Part shown: positions 19,403 to 26,141 of the stretch, one piece after another
Layout: the number at the start of each line of letters is the position of its first letter
How positions within the stretch are numbered: position 1 is the first letter of the stretch
Virus record (IMG/VR): IMGVR_UViG_3300025671_000443
Location: 1-26,141 of that record
DNA: 26,141 nucleotides
Reading direction: 5' to 3' (one strand)
Source: a virus
The notes under the pieces: model-generated
What the model saw: only the letters and a program-made list of their open reading frames with translations
What the model was told of the DNA's origin: nothing
Database searches by the model: none
Program-made: the position numbers and the translations under genes

Positions 19403-19741
19403 ATGCTTAAGGGTCCTGAACTACTTGCTAAGGTCAAGGAACTGACCGGCACTGTTACCAAATCCGAGCTAGTGCGTGATTGCGGTTACACATCAACCAA
19501 TAAGGACGGCAGCGAACGTCTTAATTTCACTGCCTTTTATGATGCGCTGCTGGAAGCCAAAGGCGTTGAACTCGGCAGCAAAGGCACCAAAGGTCGTAAA
19601 TTGACCTACAAGACCAAGGTGCAATTCAACGGCAAGCTATCCGTTGGCGATGGTTACGTCCGTGAGATGGGTTTTGAACCCGGCACTGAGTTTGAAATCA
19701 AGCTTGGTCGTAATAGCATCACGCTGACCGCAGCTGCGTAA
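19403..19741 (+). CDS. cyAbrB-family (cyanobacterial AbrB-like) transcription factor
   Basis: MLKGPELLAKVKELTGTVTK, then RDCGYTSTNKDGSERLNFTA and FYDALLEAKGVELG closely follow the N-terminal part of cyanobacterial cyAbrB, and GDGYVREMGFEPGTEFEIKL (about 81-100) matches its C-terminal AbrB-like DNA-binding part. cyAbrB proteins are abundant in cyanobacteria and control nitrogen, carbon and stress genes, also acting as nucleoid proteins. The frame is open from TTG 19379; ATG 19403 is used here. It lies between terminase and portal in the structural block, so it is probably expressed with late genes. This is the strongest host marker in the window together with the sigma factor. Confidence 0.88.
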   Translation: MLKGPELLAKVKELTGTVTKSELVRDCGYTSTNKDGSERLNFTAFYDALLEAKGVELGSKGTKGRKLTYKTKVQFNGKLSVGDGYVREMGFEPGTEFEIKLGRNSITLTAAA

Positions 19742-19767
19742 ACTACCGTCATGACCGCGGCGCTGTA

Positions 19768-21213
19768 ATGTACACCGGCTTTAATAACTACGACCGGCCT
19801 ATTGCGCAGCGCCGCGTTACTCGCGTGCAGGATGCCAATACTGCATGGTATGCGCAGGAAGCACATTGGATCTTGATTGAAGATCTACTGCAAGGCACGT
19901 ACGGTATGCGCCGCAAGCATCGGCGTTACCTACCGCAAGAACCACGTGAGCTAGATGAGTCCTACGACAACCGTCTAGCACGTAGCGTATGTCCGCCGTT
20001 CTATCAACGTCTAGAGCGGATGCTGGCTGGCATGTTAACGCGCAAGCCAGTACGGCTTGACGATACTGCTGACATCATCCGTGAGCAGTTGTTTGATGTT
20101 GACCTGCAAGGCAATGACCTTAATGTTTGGACCTATGAAACAACCCGCAAGATGGTCCGTTATGGCCACGTTGGTGTACTGGTGGATGCACCTGCTAATG
20201 GCGGTAGACCCTATTGGGTGAGCTACACACCACGGCAAATCCTTGGTTGGCGTGCTGAGCAGCAAGAAGGCCGTCAGGTATTGACGCAACTGCGGCTTGC
20301 CGAAATGGTTAACGTACCAGATGGTGAATTTGGTGAAAAGGCAGTGGAGCAAATCCGTGTGCTAACGCCAGGTGAATTTCAACTGCATCAAAAGCAAGAC
20401 AATGGCGAGTTTACGATCATCGACGAAGGCCGCACAAGCCTTAGTGAGATTCCATTCAGTGTTGCTTATGCGCAGCGCAGTGCATTCATGGAGTCACGGC
20501 CACCGCTTGAGGATATCGCAGAGCTAAACCTTAAGGCATATCAAATCCAATCTGACCTAGACAATCAGCTCCACATCAGCGCTGTGCCGATGCTGGCGTT
20601 TTATGGCTTTCCATCTGCTGCAGAAGAAGTAAGCGCTGGACCGGGCGAAGCAATTGCATTTCCTGCTGAAGGGCGCGCAGAATACATCGAACCAGCTGGC
20701 CGCAGCTTTGATTATCAATTCAAGCGGCTAGAACAGCTTGCAGCGCAGATCAATGAACTTGGCCTATCAGCAGTACTGGGCCAGAAGCTATCGGCTGAAA
20801 CCGCAGAAGCAAAACGCATTGATCGCAGTCAAGGTGATAGCACCATGATGGTCATTGCGCAAAATGTGCAAGACATGATCGACAACTGCTTGCAGTTTCA
20901 CGCGCAGTACATCGGCAACAGCACTGCACCAGGCAGTAGCTACGTCAACCGTGATTTTCTTGGTACACGCCTTGAACCGCAGGAAATCCAATCTTTACTG
21001 CAGCTTTACACTGCTGGCACCATCACGCAGGAGACTTTACTGCGTGAGTTATCTGAAGGCGATGTGCTGGGCGATGACTTTAACGTAGATGAAGAGCTGG
21101 AGGCTACGGCCAATGCGGGGCTTGATTTACCATCTGCTGGACTGGACAACCGACCGCTTAGTGGATTTGATGATAATGATCGAACCCAAGAGGCCGAGGA
21201 AGCAAGAGCTTGA
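19768..21213 (+). CDS. phage portal protein (DUF4055 type), 481 aa
   Basis: The dodecameric gate through which DNA enters and leaves the head. The pattern of LARSVCPPFYQRLERMLAGM, TRKPVRLDD, TYETTRKMVRYGHVGVLVDA and WVSYTPRQILGWR is that of the DUF4055 portal-like family. LADIAELNLKAYQIQSDLDN type sequence (about 252-270) and AAQINELGLSAVLG (about 328-342) are the later landmarks. It is in the expected position after terminase and before the gp7-like head protein. The polar C-terminal 40 residues overlap the next small gene. Confidence 0.88.
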   Translation: MYTGFNNYDRPIAQRRVTRVQDANTAWYAQEAHWILIEDLLQGTYGMRRKHRRYLPQEPRELDESYDNRLARSVCPPFYQRLERMLAGMLTRKPVRLDDTADIIREQLFDVDLQGNDLNVWTYETTRKMVRYGHVGVLVDAPANGGRPYWVSYTPRQILGWRAEQQEGRQVLTQLRLAEMVNVPDGEFGEKAVEQIRVLTPGEFQLHQKQDNGEFTIIDEGRTSLSEIPFSVAYAQRSAFMESRPPLEDIAELNLKAYQIQSDLDNQLHISAVPMLAFYGFPSAAEEVSAGPGEAIAFPAEGRAEYIEPAGRSFDYQFKRLEQLAAQINELGLSAVLGQKLSAETAEAKRIDRSQGDSTMMVIAQNVQDMIDNCLQFHAQYIGNSTAPGSSYVNRDFLGTRLEPQEIQSLLQLYTAGTITQETLLRELSEGDVLGDDFNVDEELEATANAGLDLPSAGLDNRPLSGFDDNDRTQEAEEARA

Positions 21214-21433
21214 TTATCACATCAGCGCCTTGCCTGAAGAAGTGCTTGCTATTGTGCGCGTCACTTGGTACAAAAATGGCAAAGCAGATGAAGTGGATCA
21301 GGTGACACTGATGGAAGACGGCCAGAACGGTTACGACGCATTTGCTGCACTTGTCAGCAGTGCATTAAACCGTGGCGCTAATGTCAGCATCCGCAGTGGA
21401 TATGCACCGGAAAATTTAGGCATCGTGCAATGA
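21176..21433 (+). CDS. hypothetical protein between portal and head gene, 85 aa
   Basis: ATG 21176 (or 21170, two codons earlier) begins within the portal gene end; the open frame upstream of that to 21089 is a shadow of portal. The product MIEPKRPRKQELDYHISALP then VLAIVRVTWYKNGKADEVDQ, and later VSSALNRGANVSIRSGYAPE. Strands and helices alternate in one small domain. No family recognised. It overlaps portal by 38 bases and the gp7-like gene by four, so it belongs to the head operon. Confidence 0.65.
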   Translation: MIEPKRPRKQELDYHISALPEEVLAIVRVTWYKNGKADEVDQVTLMEDGQNGYDAFAALVSSALNRGANVSIRSGYAPENLGIVQ

Positions 21434-22620
21434 GTACACCAGAAGCGCTATATCGCAATGCGATTGATTTAAACCGCTACAGCAATAGCGTTGCACGGCG
21501 TATTATCAATGCCTACAACGACATCATTATTGATGCAGTCAATCAACTACGAACGATTGATAACTTAGCAGCACCAGTCAAGGCAGCACGCTTACGGGCA
21601 ATCTTGGCGCAACTCAAAGATAGCCTTGGCACATGGGCTGGTGATGCAACAGAGCTAACTGCATTGGAACTGCAAGGCTTAGCGCAGTTGCAGTCGGAGT
21701 TTGTCACAGATCAATTAGCACGTGCATTACCAGTAGGTGCTCGTGATGCTGTACGTACTGTTGAGATCAGCCCACATTTTGCGCAGTCTGTTGTTACTAC
21801 AGACCCGACGCAAATCAATGTGGTAGCACTAAGTGATGACCTATTTGCAGCAGTGCAAGGCGCACCGCAAACCTTCAGCCTTACTGCAGCGCAAGGTGCA
21901 ACAATCACATTACCCAATGGCCAAGTAGTCAGCAAAGCATTTCGTGGTATCGCTGTAGATCAAGCAGAGCGGTTCAATCAAGTAGTACGGCAAGGCTTGC
22001 TAACAGGTGAAACCACACCTGACATCGCTAAGCGATTGGTTGGTAACTTGCAATTCGGCGAACGCGCACGTACCGTTAACCAACTTGTTGCAGCAGGCGG
22101 TCAAGCAACTGCTGTAGCTGATAATCAAATCGTTACGCTTGTACGTACAAGCATTAACCAAGTAGCCAATGCAGCCAGTCAGCAGGTATATGAAGCAAAT
22201 CAAGACATCACTAAGAAATATCGCTATGTGGCAACACTGGATACCCGCACCAGCAGCATTTGTCGTGCATTGGATGGTAAGGAGTTTGAATATGGCAAAG
22301 GGCCAACACCACCGCAGCATTTCAACTGCCGTTCAACCACCGTGCCAATAATTGACTACGACGAGCTTGGTTTTATACCGCCACCGCCAGCAAAACGTGC
22401 ATCAGCCGGTGGTCAAGTGCCAGCGGATCAAACCTATGGGCAATGGTTGGCTAAGCAAGATCTAGAAACTAAAGCCAAAGCGCTTGGTGCCAGTAAGGTG
22501 CCATATTTCAACAGGCTTGCTGAAAAGCACGGCCCAACTAATGCCATTGCCAAACTTGTGCGTGATGATGGATCAGAGCTAACCTTGGATCAACTACGCG
22601 CACGATATGGACCTGCCTAG
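21430..22620 (+). CDS. head morphogenesis protein, SPP1 gp7 / Mu gpF-like
   Basis: The minor head protein joins portal and capsid and may protect or release DNA. The diagnostic C-terminal part is YVATLDTRTSSICRALDGKE followed by PTPPQHFNCRSTTVPI (about 265-310): the T.D.RTS.IC..LDG and PP.H.NCRST pattern of the SPP1 gp7 family. The N-terminal half is helical with many Ala, Gln and Asn, typical of these proteins. A linker and a C-terminal extension (FNRLAEKHGPTNAIAKLVRD) follow. ATG 21430 overlaps the upstream stop by four bases. Confidence 0.88.
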   Translation: MSTPEALYRNAIDLNRYSNSVARRIINAYNDIIIDAVNQLRTIDNLAAPVKAARLRAILAQLKDSLGTWAGDATELTALELQGLAQLQSEFVTDQLARALPVGARDAVRTVEISPHFAQSVVTTDPTQINVVALSDDLFAAVQGAPQTFSLTAAQGATITLPNGQVVSKAFRGIAVDQAERFNQVVRQGLLTGETTPDIAKRLVGNLQFGERARTVNQLVAAGGQATAVADNQIVTLVRTSINQVANAASQQVYEANQDITKKYRYVATLDTRTSSICRALDGKEFEYGKGPTPPQHFNCRSTTVPIIDYDELGFIPPPPAKRASAGGQVPADQTYGQWLAKQDLETKAKALGASKVPYFNRLAEKHGPTNAIAKLVRDDGSELTLDQLRARYGPA

Positions 22621-22906
22621 CCTGAGGCACTTTCGTAATGATGGCATCTATTACATCAGCAGCGATCCAGTAGAAGCATTGCACGGCGAAGCATGGATCA
22701 ATGCTGTCTACACCGATAAGGGCTGGGCAACAGCTGATGGCTCTAAACTATTAACAGGCGTTGAGGACTGGCGTTATGCCATTGAAGAGGGGCAAGTCGC
22801 AGGCTGTGATCTCAGAAAACATTCACAAGGAGATCAAGGCAGGCAAGCCACGCAAGCAAGCCGTAGCAATCGCGTACGCAAAAGCCGGCAAAAAACGCAA
22901 GCGTAA
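22607..22906 (+). CDS. hypothetical protein, up to 99 aa, overlapped at the end by another gene
   Basis: ATG 22607 overlaps the gp7-like gene by 14 bases. The first 60 residues ([39 protein letters not shown]) look like a real beta-rich domain. From about residue 57 the frame runs against the in-frame gene at 22776 in another register, and the tail ([18 protein letters not shown]) is low-complexity and likely a by-product. So the gene may be real with a dispensable tail. No family recognised. Confidence 0.6.
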   Translation: MDLPSLRHFRNDGIYYISSDPVEALHGEAWINAVYTDKGWATADGSKLLTGVEDWRYAIEEGQVAGCDLRKHSQGDQGRQATQASRSNRVRKSRQKTQA

Positions 22907-22910
22907 GTGA
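22776..22910 (+). CDS. small basic protein, 44 aa (MPLKRGKSQ... type)
   Basis: ATG 22776 to TGA 22908-22910 reads [20 protein letters not shown], then [20 protein letters not shown], ending RKRK. I recognise this short family from phages and related elements of many bacteria: an N-terminal MPLKxGKSxxxIS, a GKPxKQAVAIA core and a basic tail. It was found in a frame hidden under the 22607 gene. Function is unknown; the charge suggests nucleic-acid or capsid-interior binding. Its position between head morphogenesis and scaffold genes fits a virion or assembly protein. Confidence 0.7.
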   Translation: MPLKRGKSQAVISENIHKEIKAGKPRKQAVAIAYAKAGKKRKRK

Positions 22911-22927
22911 TAGTCTTAGTGGGTAAT

Positions 22928-22942
22928 TAAGCCTGCGGCTTA
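22928..22942 (+). promoter_or_regulatory. hairpin just before the scaffold start
   Basis: TAAGCC (22928-22933) and GGCTTA (22937-22942) form a perfect six-pair stem with a TGC loop, ending three bases before ATG 22946. It would sit where a ribosome binds, so it could lower translation of the scaffold gene or hold it until melted. GGTAATTAA before it recurs ahead of the gene at 24752. Confidence 0.5.
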
Positions 22943-22945
22943 TCC

Positions 22946-23614
22946 ATGTCTGATGAAAACCAAACCCAAGAGCCTGCGGCTACTGGGGACACCGATGCAT
23001 TGCAGCGCAGTGTTGAGGCACTTGAACGCAAAAATCAAGAACTCATTGCTGAGTTACGTGCAGCAAAGAAATCCAAGGCGCCAGATGGGGTGAATGTTGA
23101 TGAGCTACTTGAGTTCAAGCGCAACTACGAGCAACAGCAACTTGAATCCCAAGGCAAATACCAAGAAGCGCGGCAAGCTTTGGAGCAGCAGTTCCGTGAG
23201 GCGACGGTTGAAAAGGACCAGCGCATCACAGAACTTGAAGCCCGCGTCCGTGAATTAGAACTTGTCACGCCTGCTGTAACAGCACTGGCTGACATCGTGC
23301 ATGATCCTGACCTTGTGCTCAAAACCAAGCTGTCGCCTGATTCAATTCAACGCGAACCAGATGGCACTGTTGTAGTCGTAGACGGCTATGAACGCAAGCC
23401 AGTTGCAGAGTGGGCAAAAACGCTGCCAGCATGGATGCAAAAGCAACCCAAGCCACAAGGCAGTGGCGCACCAACTGGCGGCAGCAATGGCACGATCCCA
23501 GCTGGCATGGCCAATCCATTCAGCCGCGATAGCTTTAACCTCACTGAGCAATCACGGTTGTTCCGTACAGATCGTGATCTATACGAGCGCATGAAAGCTG
23601 CCGCCAACCGTTAG
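22946..23614 (+). CDS. capsid scaffold-like protein, 222 aa
   Basis: Residues 14-115 are a long, acidic, coiled-coil-like helical region (LQRSVEALERKNQELIAELR, QGKYQEARQALEQQFREATV). Residues 116-175 are a mixed segment (PDLVLKTKLSPDSIQREPDG ... WAKTLPAWM), and a Gly/Pro/Ser-rich linker leads to a C-terminal end NPFSRDSFNLTEQSRLF. Coiled-coil scaffold immediately before the major capsid gene is the normal phage order, and the basic C-terminal tail would bind capsid. No protease motif is seen. A hairpin overlaps its ribosome-binding region. Confidence 0.8.
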   Translation: MSDENQTQEPAATGDTDALQRSVEALERKNQELIAELRAAKKSKAPDGVNVDELLEFKRNYEQQQLESQGKYQEARQALEQQFREATVEKDQRITELEARVRELELVTPAVTALADIVHDPDLVLKTKLSPDSIQREPDGTVVVVDGYERKPVAEWAKTLPAWMQKQPKPQGSGAPTGGSNGTIPAGMANPFSRDSFNLTEQSRLFRTDRDLYERMKAAANR

Positions 23615-23699
23615 TATTTCATTGATTGCTCGTGATGGCTGCGCCGCATTGAGCCAAGGGCTGCGCCCACAACCGTAAACCCTTTTTTGAGGATTAGTC
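23615..23699 (+). promoter_or_regulatory. capsid gene leader: hairpin and strong ribosome-binding site
   Basis: GGGC (23658-23661) and GCCC (23665-23668) around TGC form a short hairpin in a duplicated GGCTGCGCC context. GAGGA at 23689-23693 lies six bases before ATG 23700, a good Shine-Dalgarno site, unlike most genes here. The CCCTTTTTT run before it (23680-23688) is A/T-rich and may ease loading. This fits the high yield needed for the major capsid protein. Confidence 0.5.
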
Positions 23700-24740
23700 A
23701 TGGCGACCCTTCGCTCTGACATCATCATCCCCGAGGTATTTACGCCTTACGTCATTGAGCAAACCACTCAGCGTGATGCCTTCTTGGCTTCCGGTGTGGT
23801 GCAGCCTCTGGCGGAGCTAAATGCCACCGAGGGCGGTGATTTCATCAACGTTCCTTTCTGGAAAGCAAACCTTTCCGGTGATTTTGAGGTGCTGACTGAT
23901 AGCAGCAGCCTCACCCCTGGCAAGATCCAAGCTGACAAGCAAGTTGGCGTGATCCTGCACCGTGGTCGTGCCTTTGAATCGCGTGACCTTGCAGCACTTG
24001 CTGCTGGTTCCGATCCTATGGCCGCCATTGGCGCCAAGATCGCTGATTACATTGCTAACCAGCGTCAAAAGGATCTGCTGTCCTGCCTTGCCGGTATTTT
24101 TGGCACACTGGGCACCACCACTAGCTCGGCTGCTTTCTTCCCGCTGACCATTGATGGCGAATCGGGCGACACCCCGACTGTGCTATCCCCGCGTCATGTG
24201 GCAGAAGCTAAGTCGCTGCTGGGTGACCAAGGCGACAAGCTGACCGCTATCGCTATGCACTCCAAGGTCTATTACGACCTCGTGGAGCGCAAAGCGATTG
24301 ATTATGTCACTGCTGGCGAAGCTCGTCAAACTGCACTTGGCACTGCCGAAGATGCATTTGGCGGCAGCATGGCTGCAGCCTATGCCGGTAATGTAAATGT
24401 GCCGACATACTGCGGTTTGCGAGTGATCGTCTCTGACGATGTGCAAACCAGCGGCAGCGGTGCAACCACTGAGTACGCAACCTATTTCTTCACTCAAGGC
24501 GCTATCGCCAGCGGTGAGCAAATGGCAATGCAGACGGAAACCGACCGTGACATCCTCGCCAAGAGTGATGCCATGTCGATTGACCTGCACTATGTGTACC
24601 ACCCCGTTGGTAGCAAGTGGGCAGTAACTACTGCTAACCCCACCCGCGCTCAACTGGAGACTGTGGGCAACTGGTCTAAAGTGTACGAAACCAAAAACCT
24701 TGGTATCGTTCGCGCGACCAACACCTCTAACTTCGATTGA
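23700..24740 (+). CDS. major capsid protein, Gp13-like family, 346 aa
   Basis: It forms the head shell. The start MATLRSDIIIPEVFTPYVIE, QTTQRDAFLASGVVQPL and then GGDFINVPFWKANLSGDFEV follow the pattern of Gp13-like major capsid proteins. VGVILHRGRAFESRDLAALA and GDPMAAIGAKIADYIANQRQ-type helix, LTAIAMHSKVYYDLVERKAI and IASGEQMAMQTETDRDILAK near the end are further landmarks. The gene has a strong ribosome-binding site and follows a scaffold gene. There is no long N-terminal prodomain and no protease gene nearby, so maturation probably uses only scaffold. Confidence 0.9.
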   Translation: MATLRSDIIIPEVFTPYVIEQTTQRDAFLASGVVQPLAELNATEGGDFINVPFWKANLSGDFEVLTDSSSLTPGKIQADKQVGVILHRGRAFESRDLAALAAGSDPMAAIGAKIADYIANQRQKDLLSCLAGIFGTLGTTTSSAAFFPLTIDGESGDTPTVLSPRHVAEAKSLLGDQGDKLTAIAMHSKVYYDLVERKAIDYVTAGEARQTALGTAEDAFGGSMAAAYAGNVNVPTYCGLRVIVSDDVQTSGSGATTEYATYFFTQGAIASGEQMAMQTETDRDILAKSDAMSIDLHYVYHPVGSKWAVTTANPTRAQLETVGNWSKVYETKNLGIVRATNTSNFD

Positions 24741-24751
24741 GGTAATTAACC

Positions 24752-25165
24752 ATGGCTTCCATCTTTGAACTTGGTGACATCCCCGGCGGTCTTCTGCCGG
24801 CTCAGATGAACCTTGCGGCTCCTACTGCGACCGCAACCCTGTCTGCCGCTAACAGCTACAACACCATCATCCGTGGTGTTCCTACTGCTGCTGCTACCTA
24901 CACCACTGCTACTGCAGAGGCGATTGTGGCTGCAATCGGTGGTGACTGCGCTGTTGGCACCACCTTCATGGTGGTTGTGCTGAACGCATCGGCTGGCGCC
25001 AATACCATCACCATTGCTGGTGGTACTGACGTGACCGTAAGCGGTGTGGCCACTGTTGTGCAAAGCGCTTCTAAGGTTTTCCTTGGCCGCGTGACCAACG
25101 TGACTGCAGGCTCTGAGGCCATTACCCTTTATGGTCTTGGTTCTACTGCCGCTGCCGTTGCTTGA
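24752..25165 (+). CDS. probable capsid decoration or small structural protein, 137 aa
   Basis: ATG 24752 has GAGG at 24739-24742, nine bases upstream. The product is very rich in Thr, Ala, Gly and Val (VVVLNASAGANTITIAGGTD, VTVSGVATVV), a beta-sheet sequence of the kind found in head decoration proteins and short fibers. There is no signal or membrane segment. Location right after the capsid gene supports a decoration or cement role. Confident assignment to a family is not possible. Confidence 0.75.
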   Translation: MASIFELGDIPGGLLPAQMNLAAPTATATLSAANSYNTIIRGVPTAAATYTTATAEAIVAAIGGDCAVGTTFMVVVLNASAGANTITIAGGTDVTVSGVATVVQSASKVFLGRVTNVTAGSEAITLYGLGSTAAAVA

Positions 25166-25167
25166 TT

Positions 25168-25359
25168 ATGGGCATGTTCGCCTTCCGGCGACTGCGTGAA
25201 CTGGAGGCTGCTTCTAACGAGGCAGCCTCTCTTTCTATTGCAGAGCCTAAACTAGAACTACAGGAGCCACCGGCTGATGGCAATAACACTCGTAGCCACG
25301 CCAGGCGCGGCAGACGCAAACAGCTACCTAACACTGGCAGCAGCGCAAGCGATCATTGA
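25168..25359 (+). CDS. small protein, 63 aa, overlapping the connector gene
   Basis: ATG 25168 lies two bases after the previous stop (a TTG six bases up is also open). GMFAFRRLRELEAASNEAAS is a helical, charged segment; the C-terminal part is basic (NNTRSHARRGRRKQ) and polar. The last 83 bases overlap the connector gene at 25277. I recall short proteins with a similar FRRLREREA start in comparable phages, but the amount of overlap lowers confidence. A basic tail might bind DNA. Confidence 0.5.
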   Translation: MGMFAFRRLRELEAASNEAASLSIAEPKLELQEPPADGNNTRSHARRGRRKQLPNTGSSASDH

Positions 25360-25840
25360 TGGCTTTGTGGAGGATGCTGATGTAACCGCATGGGCATCAG
25401 CTACCACAGACCAAAAGAATCGGGCGCTGTTTACCGCAACGCAACGGCTGGATCGTGAGCGTTTTCTTGGTGCGCGTGCTACTGACACGCAAGCATTGCA
25501 ATGGCCGCGTACTGGAGTACGCAAGCCTGATACCTACATCAATACCTACGCCGTTGGTTTTCCGTTTCGCATCACAACGGACTACTACACCGACGACGAG
25601 ATCCCAACCCAAGTGCAATATGCGCAAGTGGTGCTTGCGACATACTTGCACAACAACCCAGATGGCATCGGCCTAAGCGGACTGGAGGATTACAAAAACG
25701 TAAAGATCGGCAGCATTGACGTCACGCCAAATCTTGGTTACGGCGCTGTTGGTGTCGATAAGATCCCGCCGATTGTGGAACGCTACCTGACTGGGCTTAG
25801 AATTAGCGGACCAGGCAACTTTGCCATTAAGCGGTCATGA
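25277..25840 (+). CDS. head-tail connector / head-completion protein (DnaT-like annotated family)
   Basis: ANSYLTLAAAQAIIDGFVED (residues 14-33) and LFTATQRLDRERFLGARATD (about 51-70) with LQWPRTGVRKPD are typical of the helical head-completion proteins often listed under a putative DnaT-like domain. The family name reflects automated annotation; the position after capsid and decoration suits a connector that seals the portal. The C-terminal part (VKIGSIDVTPNL ... ISGPGNFAIKRS) is extended. ATG 25277 lies inside the small gene before it. Stop overlaps the next gene by four bases. Confidence 0.8.
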   Translation: MAITLVATPGAADANSYLTLAAAQAIIDGFVEDADVTAWASATTDQKNRALFTATQRLDRERFLGARATDTQALQWPRTGVRKPDTYINTYAVGFPFRITTDYYTDDEIPTQVQYAQVVLATYLHNNPDGIGLSGLEDYKNVKIGSIDVTPNLGYGAVGVDKIPPIVERYLTGLRISGPGNFAIKRS

Positions 25841-26091
25841 GTAAATTCCTGCCTATTGATCCGTCCTATAGCATCGGCGCGGATTTTGTCAACGACACCA
25901 GCACCTACACCGGGCGTTGGCGGCGTATCACGATTCTGAAAAACAACAGCAGCTTTGCTGCTTTAGCCGCTCAAAACTGGACCGGCAACAGCATCCTTGG
26001 TGAAAGCTTGCCTGCTGGCTTCACCATTGAAGGTGTGTTCACCTCATTTGAGTTGGACAATGGCAGCGCTGTTATCGCTTACAAGATCTGA
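25837..26091 (+). CDS. small structural-region protein, 84 aa
   Basis: MSKFLPIDPSYSIGADFVND is followed by RWRRITILKNNSSFAALAAQ, then GFTIEGVFTSFELDNGSAVI and AYKI. The alternating strands suggest a small beta-barrel or sandwich. I recognise similar short proteins ending EGVFTSxxLxxGxVxAYK in head-tail regions of phages, without function. No signal or membrane segment. It is coupled to the connector by a four-base overlap and the next gene begins three bases after its stop. Confidence 0.7.
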   Translation: MSKFLPIDPSYSIGADFVNDTSTYTGRWRRITILKNNSSFAALAAQNWTGNSILGESLPAGFTIEGVFTSFELDNGSAVIAYKI

Positions 26092-26093
26092 TC

Positions 26094-26141
26094 ATGTCAA
26101 AAGCACGTTCCGGCCATTCCGCAGTTGACTACACCATCGGT
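26094..26141 (+). CDS. 5' end of the next gene, cut by the window end
   Basis: ATG 26094 opens a frame to the last base: MSKARSGHSAVDYTIG. The gene order suggests a head-tail joining or tail-completion protein, but sixteen residues are too few to identify it. Confidence 0.5.
   Translation, partial: MSKARSGHSAVDYTIG

Noticed and set aside
24183-24653. 156-codon minus-strand frame opposite the capsid gene
   Set aside because: It mirrors the capsid gene, which is highly conserved and expected; no promoter or start signal was seen.
22921-24752. GGTAATTAA before genes at 22946 and 24752 as a late promoter motif
   Set aside because: Only two copies, both short and near start codons; chance is not excluded and no -35 partner was found.

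Overview
The window looks like part of a tailed double-stranded DNA phage, or an active-looking prophage, of a cyanobacterium, most likely a picocyanobacterium of the Synechococcus/Cyanobium type. The virus assignment rests on a contiguous head-and-packaging block (small and large terminase, DUF4055-type portal, SPP1 gp7-like head protein, scaffold, major capsid protein, head-completion protein), an endolysin, and a Red-like recombination module. The host assignment rests on two genes of cyanobacterial type: a group-2-like sigma factor and a cyAbrB transcription factor. No integrase, tRNA gene, CRISPR array or insertion sequence was seen. No tail genes lie in the window apart from a possible 10-codon gene end at the left edge.

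Layout. (1) 1-3363, plus strand: the end of an upstream gene, several very small proteins, two small membrane proteins, a probable -1 ribosomal frameshift site, a two-domain endolysin (GH24 muramidase plus M15-type peptidase) and an HNH endonuclease. (2) 3387-4557: a sigma factor on the minus strand and a divergent small helical protein on the plus strand. (3) 13717 down to 4543, minus strand: a long, tightly overlapped early/middle operon read right to left. It runs helicase-methyltransferase fusion, SF2 helicase, C5-methyltransferase-like protein, VRR-NUC nuclease, then an internal promoter at 9161-9188, small membrane/HTH proteins, RecE/YqaJ-like exonuclease, Bet/RecT annealing protein, SSB, small proteins and a dCTP deaminase-like protein. 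(4) 13785-17708, plus strand: a 45-residue ribbon-helix-helix protein, PrimPol/VirE primase-helicase, a repeat-rich noncoding stretch that could be an origin, a second ribbon-helix-helix protein and a sliding clamp. (5) 17709-26141, plus strand: terminase, cyAbrB, portal, head morphogenesis, scaffold, capsid and connector genes, with the last gene cut by the window end.

How it may work. The two plus/minus transcription units diverge from a 67-base intergenic segment (13718-13784) with a palindrome inside a plausible promoter. This makes it a candidate early switch controlled by the first ribbon-helix-helix protein. The minus operon would supply DNA modification, anti-restriction, recombination and nucleotide metabolism. 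The plus replication genes would start DNA synthesis, leaning on a host polymerase because none is encoded here while a beta clamp is. The sigma factor keeps most of the -10-recognition helix but differs in the -35-recognition helix, and cyAbrB is a host-type chromatin/transcription factor. Together they suggest reprogramming of host transcription, but this is inference.

Coding density is very high. No stretch longer than 300 bases lacks a gene. The longest noncoding stretch is 15983-16235, and it is full of repeats. Many starts overlap the previous stop by 1-8 bases. Function calls come from reading motifs by eye, not from searches.
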